Below are positions 43,940 to 55,197 of a stretch of 64,000 bases of DNA, one piece after another. The translations under genes were made by a program, and so were the position numbers. This DNA is from Adiantum capillus-veneris (taxonomy: Eukaryota > Streptophyta > Polypodiopsida > Polypodiales > Pteridaceae). Positions within the stretch are counted from its first letter, which is position 1. Each line of letters starts with the position of its first letter. The notes beneath the pieces were generated by a model that had not been told where the DNA came from, searched no databases, and saw nothing but the letters and a program-made list of their open reading frames with translations. The stretch lies in NCBI GenBank assembly GCA_014529385.2, contig CM043944.1, forward strand, positions 170,709,740-170,773,739, in the 5' to 3' direction.

Positions 43940-44880
43940 TTATGCCATGATTTTTATGGCGACTTGGGAGCTTTCGACCAAGAATAGGTTTTGAAATTCA
44001 AAACTCCCATCCTCGAAGAGAGGATTTGTAAAGGACCATACTGGCAATATTGGTTTATTTTGCCATACCTGGGTGACCTTGGTTGTCAAAATTTCCTTTT
44101 GTTGTTGTTGGTCCCTTGGTTGAGAAGATTGGCTCGCTCCATTCTCCGTAACACTTTGTCTATCATGTCTTGACATTTCTTGAGAGCTAAAGATGACTTC
44201 AATCTTCTTCATTATGTGTTGTTCTTTTGGCACCCATTTGTATCTGCATTGTGTGATTAGGGTGTCTTTGCAGATATCCTTTGCCTTAAGTGTGACATTG
44301 TCCTTGATTTTGCCTTCCGTGAAATTGCAATTATCTTCAAGCTGAAGTCGTCTGATTGAAGAATGTTTACTTGGCATCTTTGGTAGCCAGATTCTTCGAT
44401 TTCCTTGATAGTAACCTTGTGCTTGAAGAATTGTAGATGGCACTTCCCATGATGTTTTTGATGTCGTATTGAGATGTACAAGAGTGCCATTTTTGGGATT
44501 ATGTATCGATGAAGTCCTATGTTGGTATGAAGGCCAGCTGGATTTGAATTTCCTGCATACCTTTGGCGAGCCTTGTTGGTGGGTCTCCTTTGGCGATATA
44601 AATATGAGCTTTGATGCTTTTGGGGACGCTGTTTGAAACCTTTATCCACCACATAAGCTGATGTCTCTGGTTTTGGTAACCAAAGTTTCTTTTGACCCTC
44701 ATAATAGCCTTGCTCTGCTAAGCTGTAGTGGGAGGCTATCCATCCCATGTGTTTATCTTTCGTCAATTGTCTAGGATCATTTACCCATATTGGGTCCTTG
44801 ACTTTAATTTCTTCAGCTTTGATGTAGACCTTTGAAGATTTTTATCGACGATGATCTCGCAATGTAGGGTATTTTGGTTG
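43940..44880 (-). pseudogene. Element C C-terminal ORF with repeated QGYY-WLPK modules
   Basis: The minus strand contains two related modules, AEQGYYEGQKKLWLPKP (about 44720-44670) and AQGYYQGNRRIWLPKM (about 44425-44380). Further Trp-Val-Pro-Lys sites include YKWVPKEQ (about 44235). The stretch between is basic and Tyr/Gln-rich. The ORF is in the same frame as the protease-like ORF upstream, separated by stops at 44899 and about 44840. No known retrotransposon domain is recognised. The modules look like internal duplications. Confidence 0.4.
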
Positions 44881-44898
44881 AAAAACTTTCTTTGGAGT

Positions 44899-46065
44899 CT
44901 ACCTTGGGCGTGGAAGCGTATTGACCGTTGATATAGAAGCATTGTCTTGAACCTGAGTGGGTTGGAATGAAGACTTTGATTGAAGAGGATGCGTGTGTTG
45001 GTAGGACATTTGTGTGCTCACTTTAGCTTTTCCTTTGTCAGCAGCCGATAATCTTGGAGCGGTCGTAGGCTGGATTTCTTGAGAGCTAGTCGTGATGACC
45101 ATTGTTGAAAATTCAGGTTCTTTTGCCAATGTTTTTGCCCAGTGCTTGGACAAAATCAAATGTGTACTCATTTTGGAGGAATCCACCACTAGGAATTTGT
45201 CTTTGATTACCTTTGACCGTAGTGTAAGGGCAGCTTCTGCAATCCCTAAACTTGTGACAGCTATTCCATGTGATATAGGAACCTGTACTTGAATTTCATA
45301 CAGTTTTGGCTTACCTAGAAGTAACCACAGCCCATAAGACATGACATTAGTCGTGGCAGTGCAATCTATCTCTGCTGTAAAATTGAATTTCAATTTCTCA
45401 TACAGATCCAACGAGAATTTAATCTTCTTGTTGGCTTCCAAGTAGCTGATGTCCTCGTTGCTTTTGGTACTTTTCTTAGACTTTTGTGCCTTGAAGGCTT
45501 TGTCATCCTCTTGTATGTTGAACTTCTTTGTCATTTGACTGGTTGTAGCATGTCCCAAGTGCTTACTATCTTCTGATCTATAGCTTTGGGGAAGGTCTAT
45601 AATCTGAGCAGCTTGTTGGTCTTCATTGCTAGTTTCTAACTGTGACGCCTTGACTCTTGATTTCAAAAGCTCTCTGTCACTATTTACTTCTTCTAGCACT
45701 TGAAGGTCATTCAATGGTGACTTTTCTTCTTGGAAATGTTTTGAAGCTTGTGTAGCAGGATGTTGAGGTTGACTCTCTTCCTCTGATGCAATGGTCACCG
45801 TGGCCTTTGGTTTCCATTGTTTCATGGGTTTTTGTAGAGTCTCTTCTCAAAAATATTCATTCATATCCTGCATTGCTTGTCCTTGGTAGTCAATTTTGGA
45901 GTCGGTCATTTCCCTTTCTTCTATGCATTCTATGTCTTCAGTTACATCGTCTTTTAGCTTCTCATACTCTTTGATTTGTTCAATCACCAATGAAGAGTCC
46001 ACATTATAGAATTTATTTGGTAGACTTTCAGCTTCATCCATTGATTCTATTTGCATGTCTTCCAC
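44899..46065 (-). pseudogene. Element C protease-like ORF
   Basis: One frame, with a single in-frame TAA at 45847-45849, runs from MEDMQIESMDEAESLP to a Gln/Ser-rich end. Its middle resembles a retropepsin: FTAEIDCTATTNVMSYGLWLL (about 45390-45330, DCTA in place of DSGA) and STHLILSKHWAKTL (about 45165-45125) in place of the ILGxxWL motif. The N-terminus is acidic and the C-terminus low complexity. It lacks zinc knuckles and a recognisable capsid. Confidence 0.45.
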
Positions 46066-46129
46066 TTGTGACGTGGCTCTAAGATCTGTAGAGTTGCTCT
46101 CAGGCTACATTTTGATATAAAAACTTTTC

Positions 46130-48417
46130 CGATCCGATACCATTTGTGAAAGTTATGGGCAAAACAGTGAAATGCAATTTAGAATGGTCAAAATGAGTCC
46201 AAATTCAATTTTAAAAGAAGATTTGGGATCTCTGTGACACTGTGAACACTCTTGTATGGTCAAAATTACAGTTGGACCATAAAATTGGCCTAGAGACATC
46301 CTACGCGTAGGATGTCTATATGCTCAAAATTGAACAAAATTTGGTCCAGAGACTCCCCTTGAGTCTAGCAACACAATGGTATGCTCAGAATTTTATTTGG
46401 ACCTAAAAATGGCCTTGCGTAGGATGTCTTTTTGCTCAGAATGACTTGAAATTTTCACCCCAGTTTCTCCTTGATGTGCTGATCACAGTGGTGTGCTCAT
46501 AGGTTGGTTTGGAGTCCTAAATCAAGCTGGAGACATCCTACGCGTAGGATGTCTAATTGCTCAGATTTTGTCCAAAATTGATCCTAAGATTCTCCTAGTG
46601 CTCAACAACCCAATGGTATGCTCAAAATTGATTTTGGATGCCAATAGGTCAAGATTTGGGCTGCATAGGCTTCTAGTGCACTCCAAGAGTAGGATGTCTG
46701 ACAATTCTTGTCTTTGCTTGGTAAATAGGCCAAACAAGGTTCAAATTCACCTTTGAAAAAAGTTCTGGAATCCTTGAGACACTTAGAACCTCCCTATATG
46801 GCCAAAGTAGAATTTTGACCACTTTATGACCTTGGAGACATCCTACGCGTAGGATGTCTTTTTGCTCTGTTTTAGCTCAAACTTGCACTTTAGCTTCTCC
46901 TTGATGTGCTAAACTCACAACTATTTTTACTTTTTGATTCTGACACCTATAGGTTGGTCAAATGATCAAGAATCTGTTCCAAAAGCCTAATGTCTGTTCT
47001 GATGAATTCCCAAGTCAAATCAGCTCCAAATTGCACCAAATTTGCCTAGGAGGCTTATGTAAGGCTATATGATAGCATGGTATGGTCACAAGAGAATTTT
47101 GGTTTCAGAATTATGCAGTAGACATCCTACGCGTAGGATGTCTTTTTGCTCAGAATGAACCTAAACTTGGACCAAAGATTCCCCTAGTCTTCAACAACCC
47201 ACTGGTATGCTTAGATTTGAGTTTGGATGTCAAAAGACCCCAAAACTAGCTATTCTTGCATTTTTCAGTAAAAAATGCTAAAGTCTGTTCAATCTTCCTT
47301 TCACTGACCCAAATGAGATGAAATTTATCACATGCACTCAATACAACATTTTGAACATGCCTTTGGAGTCATCCTATGGTTTGGTCTCAAAATTAGGCCT
47401 TGGACACAATTTGGGTAGGATGTCTGGAAATTCTCGTCTTTTGGCTTTGATCTATCAAAATTTGGTCAAATTTCCACTTTCCAGGTGAAAATAGGGTAGA
47501 ACCTACCTTCTCAACACATTGGTAAACTCAGTTTTTCCAAAAAGTGCCTAGATCACCCTGTAGACATCCTACGCGTAGGATGTCTATTGCTTATTTTTTC
47601 AGTCTGAAGTGTCCCTGATTCTTCCTTATGCTCTCAGTAAGTGCAAGTATGCTTCACAATTGCAAAAACATGCAAAAATCACTCAATTTAAGCCTTTTCT
47701 AAAATTTTATGTTTTTTGACTCCGCCTTTTGGCTTTTGGTCAACAAAAATAGGGAAAAACACTCAAGTCAATATGTAACTAGGGTAAAACCTACCCTCTG
47801 AACCCACTGGTAACCTCAGTTTTCCAAAATTCCCTGCCAAAAGTACCTTGGAGACATCCTACGCGTAGGATGTCTACTGTCTTAAAATGCAATTTTTTTC
47901 TAGTAGTAGTACTCCCTATGCTTTGTAGAGCTCTCAACAATAATCACAGAAACTTTTGGACTTCAAATCAACTTCCAAACGCAATTTACCGTCTTTCCTA
48001 CTTAGCGTTTTCCATTTCTCTGATGAGCCTAACAACAAATAAGACACGCATAAAGTACTCTAGATCAGCAATCAAGATATCCTACTTACCCTACTCCTAC
48101 TCATCAATGTGAGATGGTGATTTTGATGTCTTGGTTGCTTCCTAGCCTCACACGGACTCTCGAGTCAACCTACCACCACATCTACCACTCCAACTCCTAC
48201 TCTCTACACCGCAACCTACTACTACCTAATACTACCTAAGACGAAGGATCTAGGCCAGACACACGCTCCCTAGACTCCCTCTAAGACCAAAAGATTCCAC
48301 CACTCTCCGATCCTATCTAAAAGAATGAATATACTCTGGCAAGCCAGAGGGACCTCTATCCTCAAGGACTAGTCTCGGTCACCTACTTAGGGCCCTCGTC
48401 CCCGGCAGCGGCGCCAA
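46130..48417 (-). repeat. Element C leader: degenerate 120-150-bp repeats with a 24-bp perfect palindrome
   Basis: Six perfect copies of a palindrome made of AGACATCCTACG followed by its reverse complement lie at 46294-46317, 46531-46554, 46836-46859, 47120-47143, 47562-47585 and 47853-47876. Partial copies ending GTAGGATGTCT are at about 46416, 46688 and 47419. The copies sit in diverged repeat units that also share GGTATGCTCA(A/G)AATT-like and TTGGACC(A/T)-like blocks. Spacing is close to one or two times 120-150 bp. The flanking repeats have diverged strongly while the palindrome is unchanged. The centre is ACGCGT, which fits the VCGCGB core bound by plant CAMTA factors. Confidence 0.9.
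48399..48416 (-). other. Element C primer-binding site
   Basis: The minus strand reads TGGCGCCGCTGCCGGGGA one base inside the 5' LTR. TGGCGCC-type primer sites are common in some plant gypsy lineages and distinguish C from the initiator-Met-primed elements B, D and copia here. Confidence 0.7.
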
Positions 48418-48449
48418 TGTTGGACGGATACGCCGCGACGGACGTCAGC

Positions 48450-49039
48450 TGTCATAAAATCTAATATCTAACCAACCCAAATGATTTTCTCATATTAAAT
48501 TGATCACTTAATGTGGGAGAATAAACGAGAACAAGTGTTAAGATATAGATATGTGCTTATAGATCTATCTCAACACGGGGCCAATAGTAAAGGGGCCCAA
48601 ATGGGAGATGGTCTATCAAGAGCAAGGCTAACCAATGGAGCATAAGACCTTAGGGTTAGCTTCATTGAAGACCTTCAATAATGTGTGTAAAAGTCCTTTG
48701 ACCTTAGGTAAGCTAGGGCTGAGCTTGAGGTGGGAACCCGGCCCAAACTCGAGGTGCTTGTCGTGCTGAGGTGCTTGTCCTACTTGAGGTGCTTGTCATG
48801 ATTGAGGTGCTTGATTAAGATGCTTGAGGTGCTTGACTAGCTCCATGCTTGAGGTGCTTGACTTGGTGCATGATTAAGGTGCTTGAGGTGCCTTGAGAAG
48901 CTTTCCTAAGATGCTTGTGGGAACACCCCCTACTTCAAGTGCTTAGTCATGCTTGATGACTAAGGGGCTTGCTCACCCAAAGTCAAAAAGATCCCTACAA
49001 GGAGGGGGGCGAGCCTACAAGGGGGGGTGGATGAGAGAG

Positions 49040-49122
<83 letters not shown>

Positions 49123-50125
49123 GGGAAGCCCCAGCTTGAAGAGGCAGCAAGGACACTTGTCAAGTTCCTCCTCATGTTGCCCTGATGGTGTGCCTGAAAC
49201 CTATTGGTTGGCCACCCAAGGGGTCCAATGATAATAAAGGATATTTAATTAATTGATTTTGCATTTATCAAGTCCTCTCTCTCAAAGGGGAAAGGGGGAC
49301 ACTTGTCCCAAGGCTATCCCTGTTGCTTGTAATGGCTCCTGCTTGTGATTGGCTAGGCCTGGAGGGGTCCAATGAGCTTCAAGCATGAGCTACAAGGGGG
49401 GGTCGACCCAAGCAAGCTAGGGGGGTGCTTAGGGGGTATACTCACCCACACACACTCACAAACACTCTCATTGTGTACTATGCAAAGTGCAAGAGCTCTC
49501 TCTGTTGAGAGCCTACACCAACACTCTTGGCTATGGAGTGCAAATCCATCCAAGAGCCATGCTTCAATGCTTGAGCTTGCTATCTATTTCTTCTTCATTA
49601 CTATGCTATTATCTATGCTAGCACAAGAGTTATGATAAGTGAGGAACTAGCTCTTTCTCGTATGAAATGTTTCTTCTTCCTCTTCCCTACCCTCATTCCC
49701 TGCTAGCTCTCTCCACCTTCGAAGGTGTTTGAGGTCTTGGGACTGAGGCTTGGTATAGTTAAAGCTTTCTTCAAGTTTAGGTTATGCTATGATGGTGATG
49801 CATGAAGCTTTCCATCTTCATTGCTTCACCTAGGTCACAAGGAACACAAAGAATGTATTGTAACAAGTCTCTCTTTATGGGAGAAATCATAATACAAATG
49901 CCTATTGGAGGGGGGACCGGCTCCACATAAATCCGGTCCTCAACTGTTGTCATGTTCTCTAAATTCTCTCTCTTGCAAAAGTATTGTCTATGCCAAGTTA
50001 ACTAATTGCTATGATTATGTTGCTATCTTCAATTATGTCAACCCGCTATGCTCACAAAATCATTTCTTGAAAGTACTCTCATTAAATTCCGCTACTCTCA
50101 AATTGAATAGGCAAATTCCATTACA
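48450..50125 (+). repeat. Element B 5' LTR
   Basis: 1676 bp, TGTCATAAAA...ATTACA. It contains a tandem GAGGTGCTTG(A/T) array (48742-48890), a (CA)n tract of about 80 bp (49041-49121) and long AT-rich R/U5-like sequence. Differences from the 3' copy are concentrated in these repeat tracts and a short indel near 49500. Confidence 0.94.
49041..49121. repeat. (CA)n microsatellite in element B 5' LTR
   Basis: About 40 AC units without interruption. The partner tract in the 3' LTR is 55120-55196. Confidence 0.95.
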
Positions 50126-50126
50126 T

Positions 50127-50138
50127 TGGTATCAGAGC
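50127..50138 (+). other. Element B primer-binding site (initiator-Met tRNA type)
   Basis: TGGTATCAGAGC, one base inside the 5' LTR. Confidence 0.88.
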
Positions 50139-50539
50139 ATTTGGTTTCTCTTTTCTTGCTTAAGAAGAGAGGTCCTTAAGTAGCCTATAAATGGTTGATG
50201 TTGTTAATTATAATCGAGTAAGTGGAACTGGGATCTAATATCGGTTTTGTTAAGCCCACTATGTGGGGGATAGTGCACACCTCGGGAGATTTGGACTTAA
50301 TAATGGAGTCATTTTAGACTTGCCTACGGCTTTATCATTATTGAGCCATAAGAAGTCCGAAAGGAGCTAGCCCTTGGCAACTCTGCTATGTTAGACCTAC
50401 TCCTCTACTCTCTATAATTAACCACTTTGAGCCGTGGGTGTAGATACTTAAGAGCCGATTTTCAAAGGCTAAGAGGAGTGGCAACTAAGGTTTTGTATTG
50501 CCAAAGCATACACTAAGTATAAACATAAATTTTGTTAAC
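50139..50539 (+). other. Element B untranslated leader
   Basis: About 400 bp between the primer site and gag. No coding sequence; an upstream in-frame ATG at 50498 exists, but the gag-like start is at 50540. Confidence 0.6.
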
Positions 50540-51748
50540 ATGGCTGGCAATAATCAAGAGAGTAGAATGAACATTGATAGCTTTGATTTTGCACATGAAG
50601 GTGCTAATGATGATGCTCCCATGTTTGTGAATTATCTCGTCACTAGGTTGCAACAAGCTATGGGCAACCCTGTTTTGCAAGCCGAAGTTACTCAACAACT
50701 TCGTGCTTATGGAATTTCCCTTCCTCTCCCAGAGGAGAGAGAGCTTAGGAGGCCTCTTGAAGAGACCCCCAAAAGAAGACTCTCTCCCATTCGAGAGAAG
50801 GAATCCAAAGAGAAAGAAAGCAATGACAGTCTAAGTTCTTCTGAAGATGTGGCTCCACGAAGATGGCGGTCTAGACGATCGCCTACTCCTCCCAAGAGGA
50901 AAAGAGCAACCCATAGTCCTTCTCCTCATCACTCTGAAAGGCAAGAGAGGAAACAAAGGAAGAAAAGGGCTAGGAAGAGGTCACCCTCTTCTCCTTCTTC
51001 TTCACCTTCCTCCTCTTCCGATGAAAGTTATGGCTATTCTCCTAGAGAATACAAGAGGGGAGGACATCGCAAATCATTTCCTGCATGGCAAAGGTCACAA
51101 AAGCTAAAGAAGTTCAAGGAGGGAGGAAAGAGTATCTCTTTTCTCACCTATGATGGCACCTTTGGTGCTACATACAAAGTGTTGGCCTTCATCCAGCAAT
51201 TTGATGCGGCCTTTGGGGACGAGGGCTTCACAGAGTCCTCCAAGCTACGCCATGTAGCTATGCACTTCCAAAAATCAGCTCGTCAATGGTGGGCTAGCCT
51301 TCGTGGAAATGGAGAAGCCCCAAAGACATGGAACACTCTACGAGTTTCCATCATGAAGCAATTTCTTCCAAGTGATACTAAAGATAAAGTTCTTACCGAA
51401 TGGTGCGGCTTGAAGCTTCTCTCTCATGAGTCTATCAACAAGTATGTAGACAAGTTTTGGGATTTACATCTCAAAGCTACTGTCTTTCAAAAGATAGACT
51501 TTGCCGAGCAAAGACAGCAATTCTGTGCGGGATTACCTGAAGAGATGGCCGAATACATCAACTCTCAACGGCCCGGTACTATTACCGAAGTAATCCACCA
51601 CACCATGGTTGCTTCACGCATCAATTTCCATCAAGGGGCTAGACGTAATGTCAAGCCCATGGAAAACAAAGATAAAAATGATGCAAAGGGGAAATCCAAT
51701 GCTCCTACTTCAGTAGGATTGACCTTAAGAGTGGCTATCATCAAATAA
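50540..51748 (+). pseudogene. Element B gag (C-terminally replaced)
   Basis: I choose the start MAGNNQESRMNIDSFDF at 50540; the frame opens at 50498 with leader-derived residues. Layout: polar N-terminus, then a Ser/Arg/Lys-rich stretch (about residues 80-185, RRWRSRRSPTPPKRKR and poly-Ser) that looks like a nuclear-targeting or RNA-binding segment. A gag core follows with KFKEGGKSISFLTYDG, AFIQQFDAAFGDEGF and ARQWWASLRG, and an R/K-rich end. The CCHC knuckle expected next is missing. From about 51709 the DNA is RT sequence read in the wrong frame, ending at a stop at 51746-51748. The core aligns with element D gag (FKEGG, FIQQFD, RxWW), so B and D are one lineage. Confidence 0.85.
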
Positions 51749-54183
51749 GGATAGTGGATGAAGATATCCTAAAGACCGCGTTTCGCACAACGTTTGGTCT
51801 TTATGAATATCTAGTCATGCCTTTTGGCTTGACTAATGCACCAGCTACTTTCAATCGTCTCATGGAGAAAATTTTTAGACCATATCGTAAATTCACTGGA
51901 GTGTTCTTTGATGATATCATCATCTACTCCAAGTCTTTGGAGGAACATAAGCAACATCTCCAAGTGATTTTTCAAGCCTTGAGGGAGAACAAACTTTTTC
52001 TCAACCAAAAGAAGAGTGAATTCTTTCTTCAAGAGATTCAATATCTAGGTCATATTATCTCTCACGATGGTATTCGTATGGATCCATCAAAGTTAGAGGT
52101 AATAAAATCATGGCCTAACCCAAGGAATCTACATGAGCTAAGAAGATTTATTGGTATGTGTGCATACTATAGACGCTTCATAGCAAAATTCTCTCAAGTA
52201 GTAGGACCACTACACGACTTAACAAAGAAGAACGTTAAGTTTGTACGGACTGCTAAGGAGCAAAATGCTTTTGAAAAACTCAAAGAGAAGCTTACTTCCC
52301 AACTAGTCCTCGTGCTTCCGGATCTCTCAAAGCCATTTGAGGTCCAATGTGATGCTTGTGGTGATTGCCTTGGAGCGGTTTTGCTTCAAGAAGGGCATGC
52401 CATAGCATATGAGAGCCGAAGGCTCAATAGTGATGAACGAGTCTTGGGCATTTATGAGAAAGAGCTTTTAGCTGTTCTACATGCCCTAGACACATGGAAG
52501 AACTACCTATTGGGGACTCCATTTATCCTACGAACCGACCACCAAAGTCTCAAGTATTTCATGACGCAAACTAAGCTTTCCGACAAACAAATGAGGTGGG
52601 CAAATTTTCTTTCGCAATTTAATTTCCATATTGCTCACATAGCTGGTAAGCACAATCAAGTTGCCGATGCACTTTCACGACGACCAAAAGTTAATGCGGT
52701 GTCTATAGCTACTCACAATGATCTATACTCTATGATAGATGAGTATGCTACTGACCCTGACGTTAGAGACATAATGTCAGCCCTTGCTTTGGGGAAGAAA
52801 GAGGAACCATTCACCTTGTAGGGTGGTTATCTTCTCCACGGCAACAGGTTATGTGTTACCCATTCCCTTCGTGAGAAGGTTATGTATGAATCCCATGCTC
52901 CTCCATATGCAGGGCATAGAGGTATTCAACCTACTCTCCGAGGAGTAGAGACATATTTCTATTGGCCTACCATGAAAGTGGACATACAAGAGTATGTTTC
53001 AAAATGTGTAGTATGCCAAAAGACCAAGTATGATAGAGGGAAGCAACCTGGATTACTCCAGCCATTGCCTATTCCAAATTCACCATGGGAGAGTATATCC
53101 ATGGATTTCATCTTTGGATTACCCAAGTCTATCCATGGGAATACAAGAATATGGACAATAGTCGACAGGTTTAGCAAGTAAGCACATTTTATTCCTGTCA
53201 AAAAGACTATTAAGGCACATCAAATGGCAACTCTCTTCATATCTCAGATTTTCAAGCACCATGGATTACCCACATCCATCGTGTCAGATAGAGATCCTAG
53301 AATGACCAGCAATTTCTGGAAAGGTCTCTTTGAAAATCTAAGAACAAGATTGAATTTCTCTTCGGCCTATCACCCACAAACGGATGGCCAAAGTGAGATA
53401 GCCAATCTTACGATACTCGATCTACTCAAGACTTATGTTACCGAAGTAGATCAACGCTCACAATGGGAAAAGTATTTACCTCTAGTAGAGTATGCCTACA
53501 ATAATACTGTCCATACTTCTACGTGGAAAGCACCTTTCGAGATCATAGAGGGAAGACCTAAAAGTCCCTTGCTACTCAAAGTACATGGGAAGATCTTCGC
53601 CGCCGATGAGTATAGCCGTGACCTTCAAGAATCTTTTCAAAAGATTAGGGAGGCTATAGCCATCTCTCAACAAAGGCAAAAAGCTGCTGTTGATAAGCAC
53701 AGAAGAGTCTTAATGTTCAAAGAAAATGATTGGGTCTTACTCAAGTTTCCTAAGGCTCGATTAAGACAAACGACGGGCAAAAATCCTACGGGCCATCAAA
53801 AGTATTATGCTAAACTAGCAAAAAGATACTATGGTCCTTTCCAAATCTTGAAGCCCATCAATGAGACGGCTTATCAACTCAAGTTTCCCAACCATTGGCT
53901 TATACACAATGCCTTTCATGTAAGCCTACTTAAGCCCTACAAAGGAGAGCCACCAACTGAACCAATTATTGAAGACCCTCCCGAAGTTGAAGACCAAGAA
54001 GAGGTGCTACAACCCAAAGCTGTCCTTCGGCATGAAGACAAGGTACTACGACATGGTAAGATAATCCGACAGTATCTTATTAAGTTCAAAAATTATCCTT
54101 TTGAAGATGCTAGATGGATGCAAGGAGTACAACTTAAGGATAGTATGAACCTTGTCAATGCTTACAATGCTGCATTAGAGTAA
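51709..54183 (+). pseudogene. Element B pol: partial RT, RNase H, integrase, chromodomain-like end
   Basis: The frame starts inside RT at FSRIDLKSGYHQIRI (51709) and runs through FGLTNAPATFNRLM and the catalytic box FFDDIIIYS (Phe for Tyr). RNase H has all four acids in context: QCDACGD, YEKELLAV, RTDHQS and VADALSRR. A TAG at 52819-52821 and a TAA at 53179-53181 interrupt the same frame. Between them lies the HHCC zinc region (APPYAGHRGIQPTLRG, CVVCQKTKYD). After them come the integrase motifs IVSDRDPRM and HPQTDGQSEIANLT. The C-terminus has LIHNAFHVSLLKPYKG and a chromodomain-like IIRQYLIKFKNYPFEDARWM. Everything downstream of the deletion is well preserved. Confidence 0.88.
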
Positions 54184-54543
54184 GCAAATGTACAAATTGC
54201 TTTTAAATGACTCATGGTTTTGTCTTATAAGACTAGTCCTCTTTTTAATTGTGCACAAATTTAACTAGTATGCATGCTTAGAATCATGTTTGTGATGACG
54301 ACGTCTCTCAAACACCAAGTAGAATTTGTCACTCTACTTTGGGAGAATCAAATGGACTAAAGAGCAGACATGCTTGCGGCAGCTATGTCTCCCAAGCACC
54401 AAATGGATTAGTCATCCATCTTGGAAAGATGTCGTAGGGTAAAAAAGGGATCCTCTACCCGCTAAGTACGATTGACTAATGACTAAGGCTTTATCTCTTC
54501 TACCTCATAGTCGAGGACGACTATGATTTCAAGAGAGAGGTAA
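54184..54543 (+). other. Element B 3' untranslated region and polypurine tract
   Basis: 360 bp without coding signal. It holds three copies of a short CTC(C/A)(C/A)AGCACCAA-like phrase (54308, 54389 and nearby) and ends in AAGAGAGAGG just before the 3' LTR. Confidence 0.55.
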
Positions 54544-55118
54544 TGTCATAAAATCTAATATCTAACCAACCCAAATGATTTTCTCATATTAAATTGATCA
54601 CTTAATGTGGGAGAATAAACGGGAACAAGTGTTAAGATATAGATATGTGCTTATAGATCTATCTCAACACGGGGCCAATAGTAAAGGGGCCCAAATGGGA
54701 GATGGTCTATCAAGAGCAAGGCTAACCAATGGAGCATAAGACCTTAGGGTTAGCTTCATTGAAGACCTCCAATAATGTGTGTAAAAGTCCTTTGACCTTA
54801 GGTAAGCTAGGGCTGAGCTTGAGGTGGGAACCCGGCCCAAACTCGAGGTGCTTGTCCTGCTTGAGGTGCTTGTCATGCTTGAGGTGCTTGATTAAGATGC
54901 TTGAGGTGCTTGACTGGCTCCATGCTTGAGGTGCTTGACTTGGTGCATGATTAAGGTGCTTGAGGTGCCTTGAGAAGCTTTCCTGAGATGCTTGTGGGAA
55001 CACCCCCTACTTCAAGTGCTTAGTCATGCTTGATGACTAAGGGGCTTGCTCACCCAAAGTCAAAAAGATCCCTACAAGGAGGGGGGCGAGCCTACAAGGG
55101 GGGGGGGGGATGAGAGAG

Positions 55119-55197
<79 letters not shown>

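Noticed and set aside
46294-47876. CRISPR array
   Set aside because: Repeats are perfect palindromes at irregular 237-442 bp spacing in a plant retroelement leader; spacers are themselves related repeats.
48953-49231. ORFs with (His-Thr)n or (Cys-Val)n
   Set aside because: CA microsatellite in the LTR of element B; the same holds at 55046-55306.
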